DNA from: Setoptus koraiensis
Lineage: Eukaryota; Arthropoda
DNA: 64,000 nt
Assembly: GCA_048013815.1 (NCBI GenBank)
Contig: CM106586.1
Location: forward strand, 17,422,001-17,486,000
Direction of reading: 5' to 3'
Shown here one piece after another: positions 38,257-49,000 of the stretch. Position 1 is the stretch's first letter. The number at the start of each line of letters is the position of its first letter. Under the pieces are notes generated by a model. That model saw only the letters and a program-made list of their open reading frames with translations. It was not told the origin of the DNA and searched no databases. The position numbers and the translations under genes are program-made.

Positions 38257-39652
38257 TAATTTGCAATCGATTATGGCTAGTGGTTATCTCGTATAATGGC
38301 CCTCTAGATGCCAACGAGATAGCAGTGTGTGTGTGTGTGTGTGTTTGTTCTACGCATGTTTCGCCTGTCGCAACGAATTGTTGTTGCTCCTCGACTCGAG
38401 AATCTCGAGGGAGGCTGCACTATATGTAATATCTACTCACTTGGCAACTCCATATCTGCGCTGGCCCGTCTATATCGTGTCGTGTGCAGCGTGGCGCGCC
38501 AGTTGTAGTCAGTGGGTTCACTCGAGTGCTGCCGCTCGGCGCACTATATACAGAGTCTGTATTACAGACTGTGTGATACAGTGCGGGGCGAACGCTTGCA
38601 GCGCCTGCGATGGTTCGCCAACAACAAACGTGACCATGTTGGTGCAGTTGTTTTTGTCGAACATTGTGCGCCGTAGAGAGGGCGAGACGGAGGCAAGCAA
38701 AAAGAGAACAGTGTAGCAACGCAACCGAAATATGGTCGGGCATGCATGGTGCGAGCGGTGCAGCGTACGTGGCCACGGCTCGGCTCACGGCGAGCGCACA
38801 CCAACAAACGAACGGACGGACAGACAAAACATGACCGTCAATTGGGAGCCTAGAGTTGAAACAGCCGGAGCAATTAGACTTTGCAGACTCGCTCGAAATG
38901 GATAAGCGCTGGACTGGTTAGCCGAGATGCCGAGGAATAAAAGAGATTACTATTATTACTATTATTGCGCAACAGCGACAGCAGCAACAACAACAACAGC
39001 AACAGCGGCAACAACAACAGCGACACGGAGGGAATTATTTTGGCCATTCTATTCTAAATCTAAGATCCATTTGCCGCCACCATTAACATTAACCTGTGTG
39101 CTGCTGCCGCGGCAGCAGCAACAACCTGTGCAACTAGTGGAAGTGGCACTGGCGGCGATGATGATGCAACAGTCGGCAGTTGGTGAATTAAACTGGCATG
39201 AGAGCGAGAGAGAGAGAGAGAGACAGAAGGGAAATGAAGCACTCACGCAACACTGCAACAGTGGGAGTGGTTCGGCTTTGGTTCTATTAGACTCCTATTA
39301 GATCCACTGCAGCAGCAGCTCAGCTTCGAGGCTAACTCGCTAACATTTTCATTCTATTCTACCACTGCCACCACTGTCGCTGCCACTTGTTGTTCTTCAA
39401 ACGCTAACATTATTACACAATAGTTGAGCCAGCTCGCTCAAGTCAACTCTGCCTGGACTCACTTACGCATACCAGACAACCTGAATCAACTTGAGTTGAA
39501 TCGCGCAACGCTGCCCCTGCTTCTGCCGCTGCCGCTGCTGCTGCGAGGTACATAACACCAGACAGAGAACAACAACAATTGGCCAAGAGAATAGACAGGC
39601 CAGCAGACAGAAAGAAAGAATTATCTCGCCAACTGGTAGAGCTATGTCTATG

Positions 39653-39681
<29 letters not shown>
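39653..39681. repeat. (CT)n microsatellite
   Basis: A clean CT dinucleotide run, the GAGA-type sequence on the other strand. Confidence 0.9.
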
Positions 39682-39684
<3 letters not shown>

Positions 39685-40300
39685 CGTTCGCTCGCTCTCA
39701 TCGAACTTTCGCATGTGTTTGTCTGCTGCTGGCTTTGTATTAACTTGAGGGTAAAATAAACGAGCAGCCACGATGATGACGACGACGAGGCAAAAAATAT
39801 ACCATTATCATCATGTCCATTACCATCACCATCACCACCACCACCACCACTACTAATACTAATACTACTACTACTACCTCTGCTAGACTGTGCACAACAA
39901 GACAACAACAAGAGCCGTCATTGAAAATACTATCAGGGAGCACTTGATAGATAGAATTTTGCGTATGTATTCTTAGTATCCTAGCCTCTAATACCACTCT
40001 AGTAACCAGTCTCACACGCAGTAATGATTGCCAGCCCAATACTACTATGCTATATATCTACTGAACAACTACAACAACACAATCAACAATTGATGCCAAC
40101 TTTTTTGCCCTACCAACTACCTGTGGCATTGAAACAAACTTGGGCATGCGTCTGTCTATTCAACCTGTTATATAACTATAAAATAGAATCACTCAAACAA
40201 CAGTAGTAGTTGCAGTTATAGAGACTGACATCATTACACAGTTTTGTATTCATCATCGTTCAATGGCAGCAGCAGCAACATTCTCATCGCTTCCTGTACT

Positions 40301-41326
40301 CCATTTGGTTGACCATCACTCAGTTGAGAAAAGTCAACGCTTGCTGAATGTAATTCCACAACATTTGAAAAGTGTAAGTTTGTGTATATATTTCACTTGC
40401 TCAGTTTGCGTAACCGCAATTCTTTATTTTTTTTTTGTGTAAAATTCAGTCAACTAGATGAGGGCTACTCAACACACATGTTGTGTTAGAGAAGCCTGAT
40501 GTCACTATCTTCCTCACTCAGTTAGAGAGCAATAATATTTATACAAATTATTCTAATTTTCTACAGATATGCATCCACGTTCACACATACAAAAACATTC
40601 AAATTCTTAATTAGAATAGAGTTGCAATGTTATGACTTACACTTTGAGAGAGAACAAGAAGTTTTGTTTTTAACTAATAGTGGAGCGATCAACTCTAGAC
40701 AACACTCGAACCAATTAAATTTGACTCATTAATATCTTATATGTAAAGTTTCAGACACAAAACAGAAGAAAGCTAACAGAGAAATGATAAATAAATTATA
40801 TCTTGGGTTTTCGTCATTATAATGCCAACTATGACTGCAGTATCCTCCGGTAAATACCATGACAATAAAAAGAAGCACGAGTCGATCAACAGGATAGATC
40901 ACAATTTCTATCTTACTCACCATTTGAATATTGTCCGTTCAGGAATCAATTTTTAAATAGAAGAAAAAGTGGTATATGTAAAAAAAAAGTTGTCTATTCA
41001 AGTTAAGCTCAGCGAAGTTTGTAAATAATTGTGCGACTCTTGAAGATTACTTACAGAAAGCATCTTGTTGTTACCACAATTATTTTAATGTTTCATGATC
41101 ATATCAGATAAGCAAACAAATTTCTGACTATGAATGACACGCAAATTTGCGCGGTACTGAATTGTCAACAATTGATCCTTCAACAATCTTGCAATAATAA
41201 TTTGTCACTTAACTTCGGAATTAAACTCAAATAATACTACTCGAGAGAAGAGACGCATTGAAATACATACTCATAAGATACCTCCAGCAGGTCATTCATC
41301 AGTTTATAACAAGACAAGTTTAACAG
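40301..41326. other. 5' flank of the cytochrome b561 gene
   Basis: AT-leaning DNA that should include the promoter and leader of the following gene. A 64-codon minus-strand frame at 40729-40923 starts with ATG and has two hydrophobic stretches. It could be a tiny membrane protein, but I see no family match and treat it as unproven. Confidence 0.4.
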
Positions 41327-42886
41327 ATGAAGAAAATGACTATTAGAAGTAGAACTACAGACGGCTATCAACAGGTAGAGCTGACATCTGATTTAACTGG
41401 TCAGAGTGGCGCGACCCAGCAAGTGATATCTGCTGTACCCTGCACAAAACATTTGCCATTCTTCTTGACTATCATCTTGGCTGATATATTCCTATTCTCA
41501 TCGGGCCTGATATTTGCTGTCTACGCAAAATATTATGGCGATGGTTTTAGCCTGGAAAAACAGCCTGAGGCTCCGTTTAAGCAGTTCAATGTGCACGGCT
41601 TAATCATGATAACTGCCTTCATTTATCTCAATGGGCAAGGTGAGTTATGAATCTAGACTTTTTGGATATGCGAGTTATTTGTTCATGATCTAGTTCGATC
41701 GATCACCAAACGGTCAGAAGAATCGATATATCATTGATATCCTCAAGTAACAATTGTTACTATTGAGAACTCGGACTTTGGAAAGCAGCATGATATCTCA
41801 CGAGTCTAGTGATAGTTTCTATTTTGCTCTGAGTGGTATTCCTTGAAACAAATCTAATACCACAACAAGTCAACTAATCTTATCATTTATCTATTAAATA
41901 CCTCCTGTTTCATAATTCAATCCATCATTTTAGCTGTTATTGTTTATAAATCAAGTTACCTTATCAAACATAAGGCAATTAATTTAATCTTCCACTTTTT
42001 GCTGCATTTAATGGTAATAGCAGCAGTCACCGGAGGTATCTACTTTGCATACAATGCACAAGAAGCCGCTCAAGTATCCAAATCAAGAGTGAGCCACTTT
42101 TATTCATCTCATTCTTGGACTGGTTTGATCACTATTGGACTATTTGTAATTCAAGTAAGTGTCTAGAGAGCTAACAGCTAACTGAAAAGAGTATATCTTT
42201 GCTTCTACAATTGATGATCTAATCAATAATCACCAACTTTTATTCGATGTCATGCACAGTTTCTATTCGGATTTTGCACATTTTTCATAACATTATGCTG
42301 CCGTAAGCTTACATCCAGACTGAGGGCTCGCGCCTTACCTGTACATCGGATGCTCGCCATGATCGTATTGTGCTCATCAGTATCCGCAGTTATCAGTGGA
42401 TTGACACAGTTAGCTAGATTCGAGATAAATGGATTAGATGGGAGAGATGACTATAGAGAGTTTAAATTATCTACTATACTAATTAACATTGTTGCCGTTT
42501 GTGTTATTGGATCAACTATACTGGTATTTATAGTAACATTTATGTTTAAGCGTCGCCAGGCCTATGATTTACCGGTAATATTCAAAATTATATTGAATGT
42601 TACGCAATTCGTCGAATTAATACTAGTGCTAGTTGTAGCTGAATCCGTAGTTCAAGTAGTTACACCCCATGTGAATAGAATTATGACCCATGAATTATTC
42701 ACCAACTCAACAATGACGCATTTTTTCAATAATGCTACATCGACGATAACTAATTTGATATCATCCGTAAAATCATTGTCTCAATCTGCTATTTTAACTA
42801 ATACGACATCAAATCTGACAACGACAGCTCCAACATCCCTGATTAGTTCAAACCCTATCAATGGACCTCAATTAGTCACACCCTAG
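41327..42886 (+). CDS. Cytochrome b561 family transmembrane reductase (three exons)
   Basis: Exons are 41327-41639, 41934-42154 and 42260-42886. The introns begin GTGAGT and GTAAGT and end TTTTAG and GCACAG, and the joins keep frame, giving 386 residues. The family moves electrons from cytosolic ascorbate across a membrane through two b hemes, supporting ascorbate recycling or ferric reduction. Six membrane spans can be seen. The likely heme-ligand histidines lie in NVHGLIM (exon 1), the HFLLH segment and SSHSWTG (exon 2), and PVHRML (exon 3). After the core, the C-terminal part has two more hydrophobic stretches and a Thr/Ser/Asn-rich tail with several N-glycosylation sequons, longer than the roughly 250-residue classic members. 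An alternative start three codons later is possible. The exact subfamily is not assigned. Confidence 0.88.
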
Positions 42887-44228
42887 CTGAATAAGTTTCA
42901 ATCAAAACATATTTGTTAAATTAAGATATAGAGTTATTTACTGCATACCTAACAAGCCCTCAGAATGATTTCGATTGAGTTCTGGAGCATGCAAACGCAT
43001 AGCTTTAGCGTCGGATAGTCTTCCACTAGACACCTCGCCAGCAACCTTAGACACCTATGGAAATATTGTAGAATACAAACAAGCATTATCACAGATAGAT
43101 ATAGTTGAAAATTGCAATATATTAATGAATCTTCTTTAGAAGTATGTATATATAAATAGTATGAATACTGCAATTTGAGTTGAAGGCAATCGATTATTAA
43201 CTGAAGATGTTACATCTTTTTGGATGCGATCAATTGTATCAACTTTCATGAGAAGATTTGATTGCGTACTTCGATTCAAACATTCCATTCACACGGACAT
43301 TAAGACACTCAAAATGCTCAATCGAAAGTTGCCTCAGGCAAAGGAAGATAAAAAATTGATGCTCTAGATTTAATTGTCACAATTCCCCGACAACTCTTAA
43401 CCCTGGATCAATTTGTTTATCTTTGAACAGCCTAAGCCATCGATGATGACCCATAATGCTAATCAAACCAAAAACAAAGAAATGAAATCTCATCATAGAC
43501 TCAGATCGAAATGCAATGATTTTTTAAGTTAACTCTTGATCGTCATTAGGTTTCGAACTTCTACTGATGGATTGCATTCTGTAATATAATATTATCAACT
43601 CCAACCGACATATTTTAACATTTAGACAAGACATTTGAATGAAAATCCTCTCAATTCATGAAGACATTCTCATCCAAGTGAAGGTAGGGGCGACCAGTGC
43701 ATTAAACTTTGGTTCATTCTATTTTCAGGGTGCATTTATATTCATCAACTCAATCGGGGCGACCCGCAGTCGTCTCAAGCAGACTAATTTGAATACTATG
43801 CAATGGAATTGGAGTACCAAAATATCATGAACAGGATCATTATATTGATCTCGTTTATGTATAAGAATAAAAAAAATTATATAACAATTTAGACGGTTAT
43901 CATTTAGGTACACCAGACACCAACTAAGACTTATTTAGCCCACCGCATTTCGAGAAACTAAAAGTGTATCTAAAATACAGTTTACCTTAAACTAATAACT
44001 ACCAATCAGTAATCTGACTTTCTATGCTTCATATTAAGCGATAGTGTACAATTTAAAGTGCTTTTGTTGCCAACACTAAGATAACGAAAAAGAATGAAAG
44101 AAATACACCAGGTATAATCAATAAAAATGAACCATTTAGGTCAATGTTAATAATGACTTGGTGCTAAAGAAGATGGTCTTGCTTTTTTATTTGATACAGT
44201 GAATCTAGTGAACACTCAATGATTATAT
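42887..44228. other. Intergenic DNA with one possible small minus-strand exon
   Basis: This lies between the convergent ends of the cytochrome b561 gene and the coiled-coil gene. A minus-strand stretch at 42938-43054 follows a good acceptor (pyrimidine-rich, ending CCATAG) and reads 38 codons to a TAA, with protein-like composition (KVAGEV, HAPELNRN). A second open stretch begins with an ATG at 43454. I could not link them convincingly or name them. The rest shows nothing. Confidence 0.3.
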
Positions 44229-45197
44229 TCAGACGGGCTTGGAGAAACTATCTGACGAATGACTGTAGAAATCTATAATGTGACTAAATGTTTCCATCAA
44301 GTTAGGCGATGAGTCTTTGTATCTAGCATTCGTTAAGTCGAAATGATTATTAGAGATATAAAAATATAACGATAACAGGATACAAAGAATAAATGGTGAA
44401 ACTCCGATCAAGATAGCAGCTCTCAATGTAAACCAGAAGGCTTTGGTTATTCTGGACGTTATAGTGGTGTCCATTTGAGAGATGCCACTATTGTTTGAGC
44501 TACAATTGCCATCATCGGAACAAATACCGCTGCTGTTGTTATCTATTATTTTTTCCTGAGTTACTGAGCTCTGATTAGAGTATTGATCAATACTATCTGT
44601 TATTGCTATCTCATCCGCCAAACTAGTGCCTGAGGTCATGATGTTTTGGCAGAAATAGCTGAAGTTATCACAAACAAGTTCTAGCGCCCTCTCTCCCTGT
44701 CTGAATTTGTGTTTCTCTAGTTCGCTAACCAATATAGCTAACTGTTCGTTTTCTTGTTTTAAGCGGTTAATATAATCAGTTGTTTCTTCGTGATTTTTTT
44801 GACAGTTCAATTTATGGTCTTCAAATTCGACCAGAATTTTTGCGATGGCGTCGTCCTTCTCAATCATTTGCTTCTCTAAACAATCATTTTTGTTTTTTTC
44901 TTCTTTAACTTTCGTGCGGGCGACTTCGAGATCCAGTTCCAGAAGTGCTTTTTCTTTTTCGAACGTCTCCTTGTCCAAACGAATCTGATCTTTCAGAAAA
45001 TTCAACTTATTGTGACAGTCATCCAAATCTTGACTAAGACTCTTATTTATCTCTTCAAATTTTTTCATTTCATTTAGACATCTTTTCTCCATCTGAATTT
45101 TGTCCATCAATAACAAAGCATTTTGATTATGCATTTTAGTGTAAAGGGCGTCTACTTCCTCTAAATCCGCGGTAAGCATAACATGGTCCATGGTCAT
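44229..45197 (-). CDS. Coiled-coil, tail-anchored membrane protein of unknown function
   Basis: The start is the ATG at 45197, giving 322 residues. The frame is open upstream to 45407, but that part is GC-alternating leader DNA with an unlikely Ala/Arg/Cys composition, so it is left out. Residues about 15-175 are strongly charged with heptad spacing and form a long coiled coil. A Ser/Asp/Asn-rich linker follows. Residues 252-281 are one hydrophobic span (AILIGVSPFILCILLSLYFY), leaving about 40 residues after it. The layout is that of a type II or tail-anchored protein of the ER, Golgi or nuclear envelope, such as a tether or golgin-like factor. I do not recognise the family and give no function. 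Confidence 0.7.
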   Translation of the reverse strand: MTMDHVMLTADLEEVDALYTKMHNQNALLLMDKIQMEKRCLNEMKKFEEINKSLSQDLDDCHNKLNFLKDQIRLDKETFEKEKALLELDLEVARTKVKEEKNKNDCLEKQMIEKDDAIAKILVEFEDHKLNCQKNHEETTDYINRLKQENEQLAILVSELEKHKFRQGERALELVCDNFSYFCQNIMTSGTSLADEIAITDSIDQYSNQSSVTQEKIIDNNSSGICSDDGNCSSNNSGISQMDTTITSRITKAFWFTLRAAILIGVSPFILCILLSLYFYISNNHFDLTNARYKDSSPNLMETFSHIIDFYSHSSDSFSKPV

Positions 45198-45367
45198 GAT
45201 GAGCTGGGTTGATTTCTTTGTGATACTGCCACCCACTTGATGATGCCCGAGACAAATAATGTTTTTGTTCAGTGGAGATGAGCATATAATTTTGGGTTGA
45301 TATGATATGTGTTTATATAGTTGACAAGTACGCGAACGTTGGATAAATGCCAGTATCTTGAAATGTT

Positions 45368-45412
45368 GAGCGCGCGCACGCGCGCATGCACTCACGCACT
45401 CACGCACATGCC
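45368..45412. repeat. Alternating purine-pyrimidine GC/CA tract
   Basis: GCGCGCGCACGCGCGC followed by CACGCA words. Such alternation can adopt Z-DNA. It lies about 170-215 bases upstream of the coiled-coil gene start, within its leader or promoter. Confidence 0.7.
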
Positions 45413-45494
45413 AAGTTCATCATATCCAATCAGATATTCAATTACATCGTATTGCCAAATATGAACCCAACGGGATCCGAAGAGGGTGTTTTGG

Positions 45495-45679
45495 ACAATC
45501 GCGGCAATAAATGATCGCTCAGGGGGGTAGGACGAGCGCGTCTTTTCCCACTATGCGCAGAATCGTCATTTGTGAGGCCGAGGGGCAGATGTTCTGTTCG
45601 TTTCAAATTCGCGCTCGGTTCTGCGCATGGAACACGCGCTACTCCTACCCCCTGAGCGATAACTTATTGCCGCGATTGT
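45495..45679. mobile_element. Foldback (MITE-like) element with 46-base terminal inverted repeats
   Basis: The left arm 45495-45540, starting ACAATCGCGGCAATAA, and the right arm 45635-45679 are reverse complements at about 41 of 46 positions, with one indel in the G run. A second inner pair, TGCGCAGAA (45554-45562) and TTCTGCGCA (45619-45627), continues the fold, so most of the 185 bases can form one stem. It has no coding capacity. The structure fits a non-autonomous foldback or MITE, but no clear target-site duplication is visible and no second copy lies in this window. Confidence 0.65.
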
Positions 45680-46057
45680 ATAAGAATCGAGTCGGATTGA
45701 GTCATCTTTAACTTGTTGCAAAAATCTGGGGCGGACACCCAGAGGCGCTAGATTCGAAATGAACCAAGCTTGAAATTTTCAAATATTGAGTAAAGTAAAA
45801 CTCAATATCAATTGAGCGTCAGTATCAAGAGAATCTCCGACATAAGCCGATCTGGTCGCTGATGAATTAAAGTTGCCAAACAAACACATGAGAATGGAAA
45901 GGGGGGGGCGTGTTAAACTGAAACACTAAATATATTGTGGGTCGCGATACATTTTCCTCTTGACGAGCATAGGTTAACCTATGGGTTTATGTTGGCGACA
46001 ATAGAACTTGAACTTGTGAACTAAACACAGGTCACGTAAAACACTTGTTGTCGACCT

Positions 46058-49000
46058 TTACACCCATGCTGTCCAACCTTCGTACATTCTCGCCTTGTTG
46101 ACACTTGATGTAGCCGCGTGGATCAAGGCCTCAACCTGTTCCTCTGTGGTGTGGGTGTCGATGAGTCCAATCAAATCTGGTGCGTCTTGGGTATGCCCTG
46201 GTTTCATGCTAACGGTTTTTTGCTGATAGTGATAACTGCGAACAAGCTCGTCTGTGCCATCCAGCTTACTCTCGATCGCAGCATATTCATCGAGAGCCTG
46301 TGTCTTTGTCAAGCGCGTCGGTGTCTTGATGCAACGTTGCATATTGAGCGTTTGACTCAGATTAAATCCATCTTGATATTCTACGTTTTGACTAGCCAAC
46401 TTATTGGGATCGTCATTGTTGGCAACTTGATTTTTTTCACAGTCGGTGTTGCTCGACGAAGATGGGTCCTCCTCCTCCTCAGCGCACTCCTCTATAGTTT
46501 CTTGAATACAAACATCTTTATCTTTTTGCGGCGCCGCTGTTGCAGACACCGAAGCTGTAGGAACATCATTATTAGTGGTGGTGAAATCAACCAACTTTTG
46601 GTCTGATTTTATTTTGTCATCCTCAGACTCTATAATGAATTCCCAATACAATGGATTTAGCAGATGCAACAACGTTGATTTATTTTCCTTCAATATACTC
46701 AACACCTTCTCACACGATCTTGTAAAACCACCCTCTAAACCCGCAAATCCGAAAGCTCTTATGAAGTTTTGTGTCAATCTAAATGGAACTTGTTCAGGTA
46801 TGCGTAACCACGTGCGAGCCATGTCAAATGACATGTTGTAATCTATATGAATGATTTCTCCCGACGAGGAATCTAGTAATAAATTGTCCATATGTCGATC
46901 ACCCAAACCTATGAGGTATCCAACCATACTCATGACAGAGCAGGAATGAATAAAAGTTTGAGTTTTGATCCAATGCTCGTGCGCGTTTACTGATTTAATC
47001 CACAAATGATCTGCTATTAAATTGTCTGGTGTTTCTTTCTCGAGTTCTGCGAGAACCTTGACAAGCAATTGAATATTCCACTTTTTTCTATCAACATTAA
47101 GATAATTGACAGATAAAATCTTAGCAACTCCTTGATTTCCAAGCAAAGTTAACTTATTGTAAAATATCTCATGAGGTTTCAATGGATGCACCGGTGGAGC
47201 TGGCTTGTGCTGGTACTCAAGACGATGTCTGATGGTATTATGTGATAACCATGCCCTGTAGAAGGAATAAATGGGTGGCGCATCGATCCATTCTATGAGA
47301 CCGGATCTAGTACTCAAAGGAGTAACAGCATAATGTCTTAGACTGTACTGGTATCGAGTTGATTTATTCTTCGCCAATACTCGATTTATAAGTGAGAATA
47401 ATTGCATTATGTGCCTATCTAACCGTAGATCTTCGTGTCCTTTCAATATAAATGATCTATTCTTTCCATCAGAACCCAATATAGTTAATTTTTTAGGGCA
47501 AGTCTTGGATATCAAAATTCTAATTACTTGTTTTACTTTACTGATGAACACAGGTTTCTCTGTTGAGGTCGTTGATGAGCTGCAGCATCCAGGCATCAAG
47601 ATACAACTTGAGTCTAGTCTTGATAGCGTTGGACTAATTACCTCCATGTAAAGTTTATTCCTATTGTCCTTATTGTATTCATGAACAAGATGTCTACAAA
47701 AATCGAATAGCCCTCCAACATTGATGAGCAAAGCTAGATTTGATTCGCTAAATGGATCGAACTCGTCAGATGAGTCTATTGATAATGACTTGTTTATTTG
47801 ATCCAGTTTGGCCATTATATCCAGTAAAGTTTTGGAAAAAGCACTACAGAACCATGTTTCATATTTACTGGAGGTAGTTTGCTGAGCTTGCCTTTCAATG
47901 AAGGACATGATGGTCTTCATGAGACCTAAACTGTAATCTATGACGTTTTGCCACTTATCTATCGCAATCTTTTTTTGTTTTTCATCGGTTGTATTCTTGC
48001 AGGCATCTGACGGACTTTTTAATTCCTGTAAAGACTTCAGAAGGTGCTGTATGCGTTGCATTATCCTCCCGGAAACATTAAATAAATGCTCACCCCACAG
48101 AGAAGTGATCTTCCGCAATTCTTTTATGAATTTTTCTGTCTCTCCCACAATATCAGCATTTTCATTTTTACTATCTTTGAGGGTTCTTTGTAGAATATCT
48201 TTGAGCTCCAACCATGCTATAGCTCTCTTCAGCAAGATCTGCTTCTGATCTCGACAAGTTTGCTCAGGTAAATGTTGTAGACTTTCAACGAAATCCAAAT
48301 TGCCAACAATAACTGGATATAGTAAAACTTGAGGGGAATGGGAACAGATTTTCTTCAACAAGTTGAACAAACAACTCTGCCAGTTCTGTTCTGAGGGCTC
48401 TTGTTTATCATCTGTATTTTTAAGCGTTAGACAGAGTAGCTGACTTGCCAACTGTACCCAAATGTTGATTGTTCGCTTTATGAAATTTTCGTCTTGAAAA
48501 GATTCTCGACATTTACCAGTTAAACCGTGTTCACGGATCAGCGATAATACTCTTAGAGCACAATGAGTGGAAGTTAACTTATTCAGTTTCCCTTCTTTAT
48601 TACAAGATTCGAGTGCAACCAACAACTTGAGATCGGTATTGAATGCCAACTCAAGATTATCATTAGTTGAACTAGTTTGTTTCCTTTGTGCGTGAGCCCA
48701 AGTAGATAGTGTCTCTAAAGCTTTTACTTTTGTGGTTTGGAGTATCGTATCTGATGGTAGATTTTTTTCTAAGAATGAAGCCAACTCATTGTCGCGTACA
48801 TGTTCGTGTTGATCAATGGGATCCATCAGAGTTGATGCAGACTTTACTCCGGATTCTATTGCCGATTTCACTTCACCTTTGGCTATCAACACTTTCACCA
48901 TTAAATCTCTAGCTCTCGAGTGTAAATCTTCTGAGGCAGAGTTAATCTCAATAGATCGCAGCACTTCTTGAAGCTCCGACAGTCGAGAGTATTCACAACT

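Larger units (their letters stand above)
37701..40300. other. Microsatellite-rich intergenic DNA, no gene recognised
   Basis: GC-richer DNA with CA, GT, GA and CT runs and many CAG/CAA trinucleotides, similar in texture to the first 3 kb of the window. Frames of up to 221 codons run through the repeats and give low-complexity products. It may be promoter or first-intron DNA of an unseen gene; nothing coding can be shown. Confidence 0.5.
45198..46057. other. Intergenic DNA between the coiled-coil gene and SMG1
   Basis: It holds the coiled-coil gene leader, the alternating GC tract, the foldback at 45495-45679 and the 3' flank of SMG1. No gene is recognised; the plus-strand frame at 45511-45711 lies inside the foldback. 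Confidence 0.5.

Noticed and set aside
37594..38259. 221-codon plus-strand frame through the CA repeat
   Set aside because: The frame crosses a microsatellite and two palindromes, gives Thr-His repeats, and the rest has no recognisable content.
43318..43370. Apparent inverted likeness between this stretch and the candidate exon at 42938-43054
   Set aside because: Only a short run (SKVA-like codons and GGAAGA) agrees and the likeness fades within about 40 bases, so chance cannot be excluded.
45199..45407. Upstream extension of the coiled-coil protein
   Set aside because: The extension is open, but its first part is an alternating GC tract and its composition differs from the rest. The ATG at 45197 begins the charged coiled-coil segment directly.
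45511..45711. 66-codon plus-strand frame
   Set aside because: It lies almost wholly within the foldback element and its codons mirror the inverted arms.
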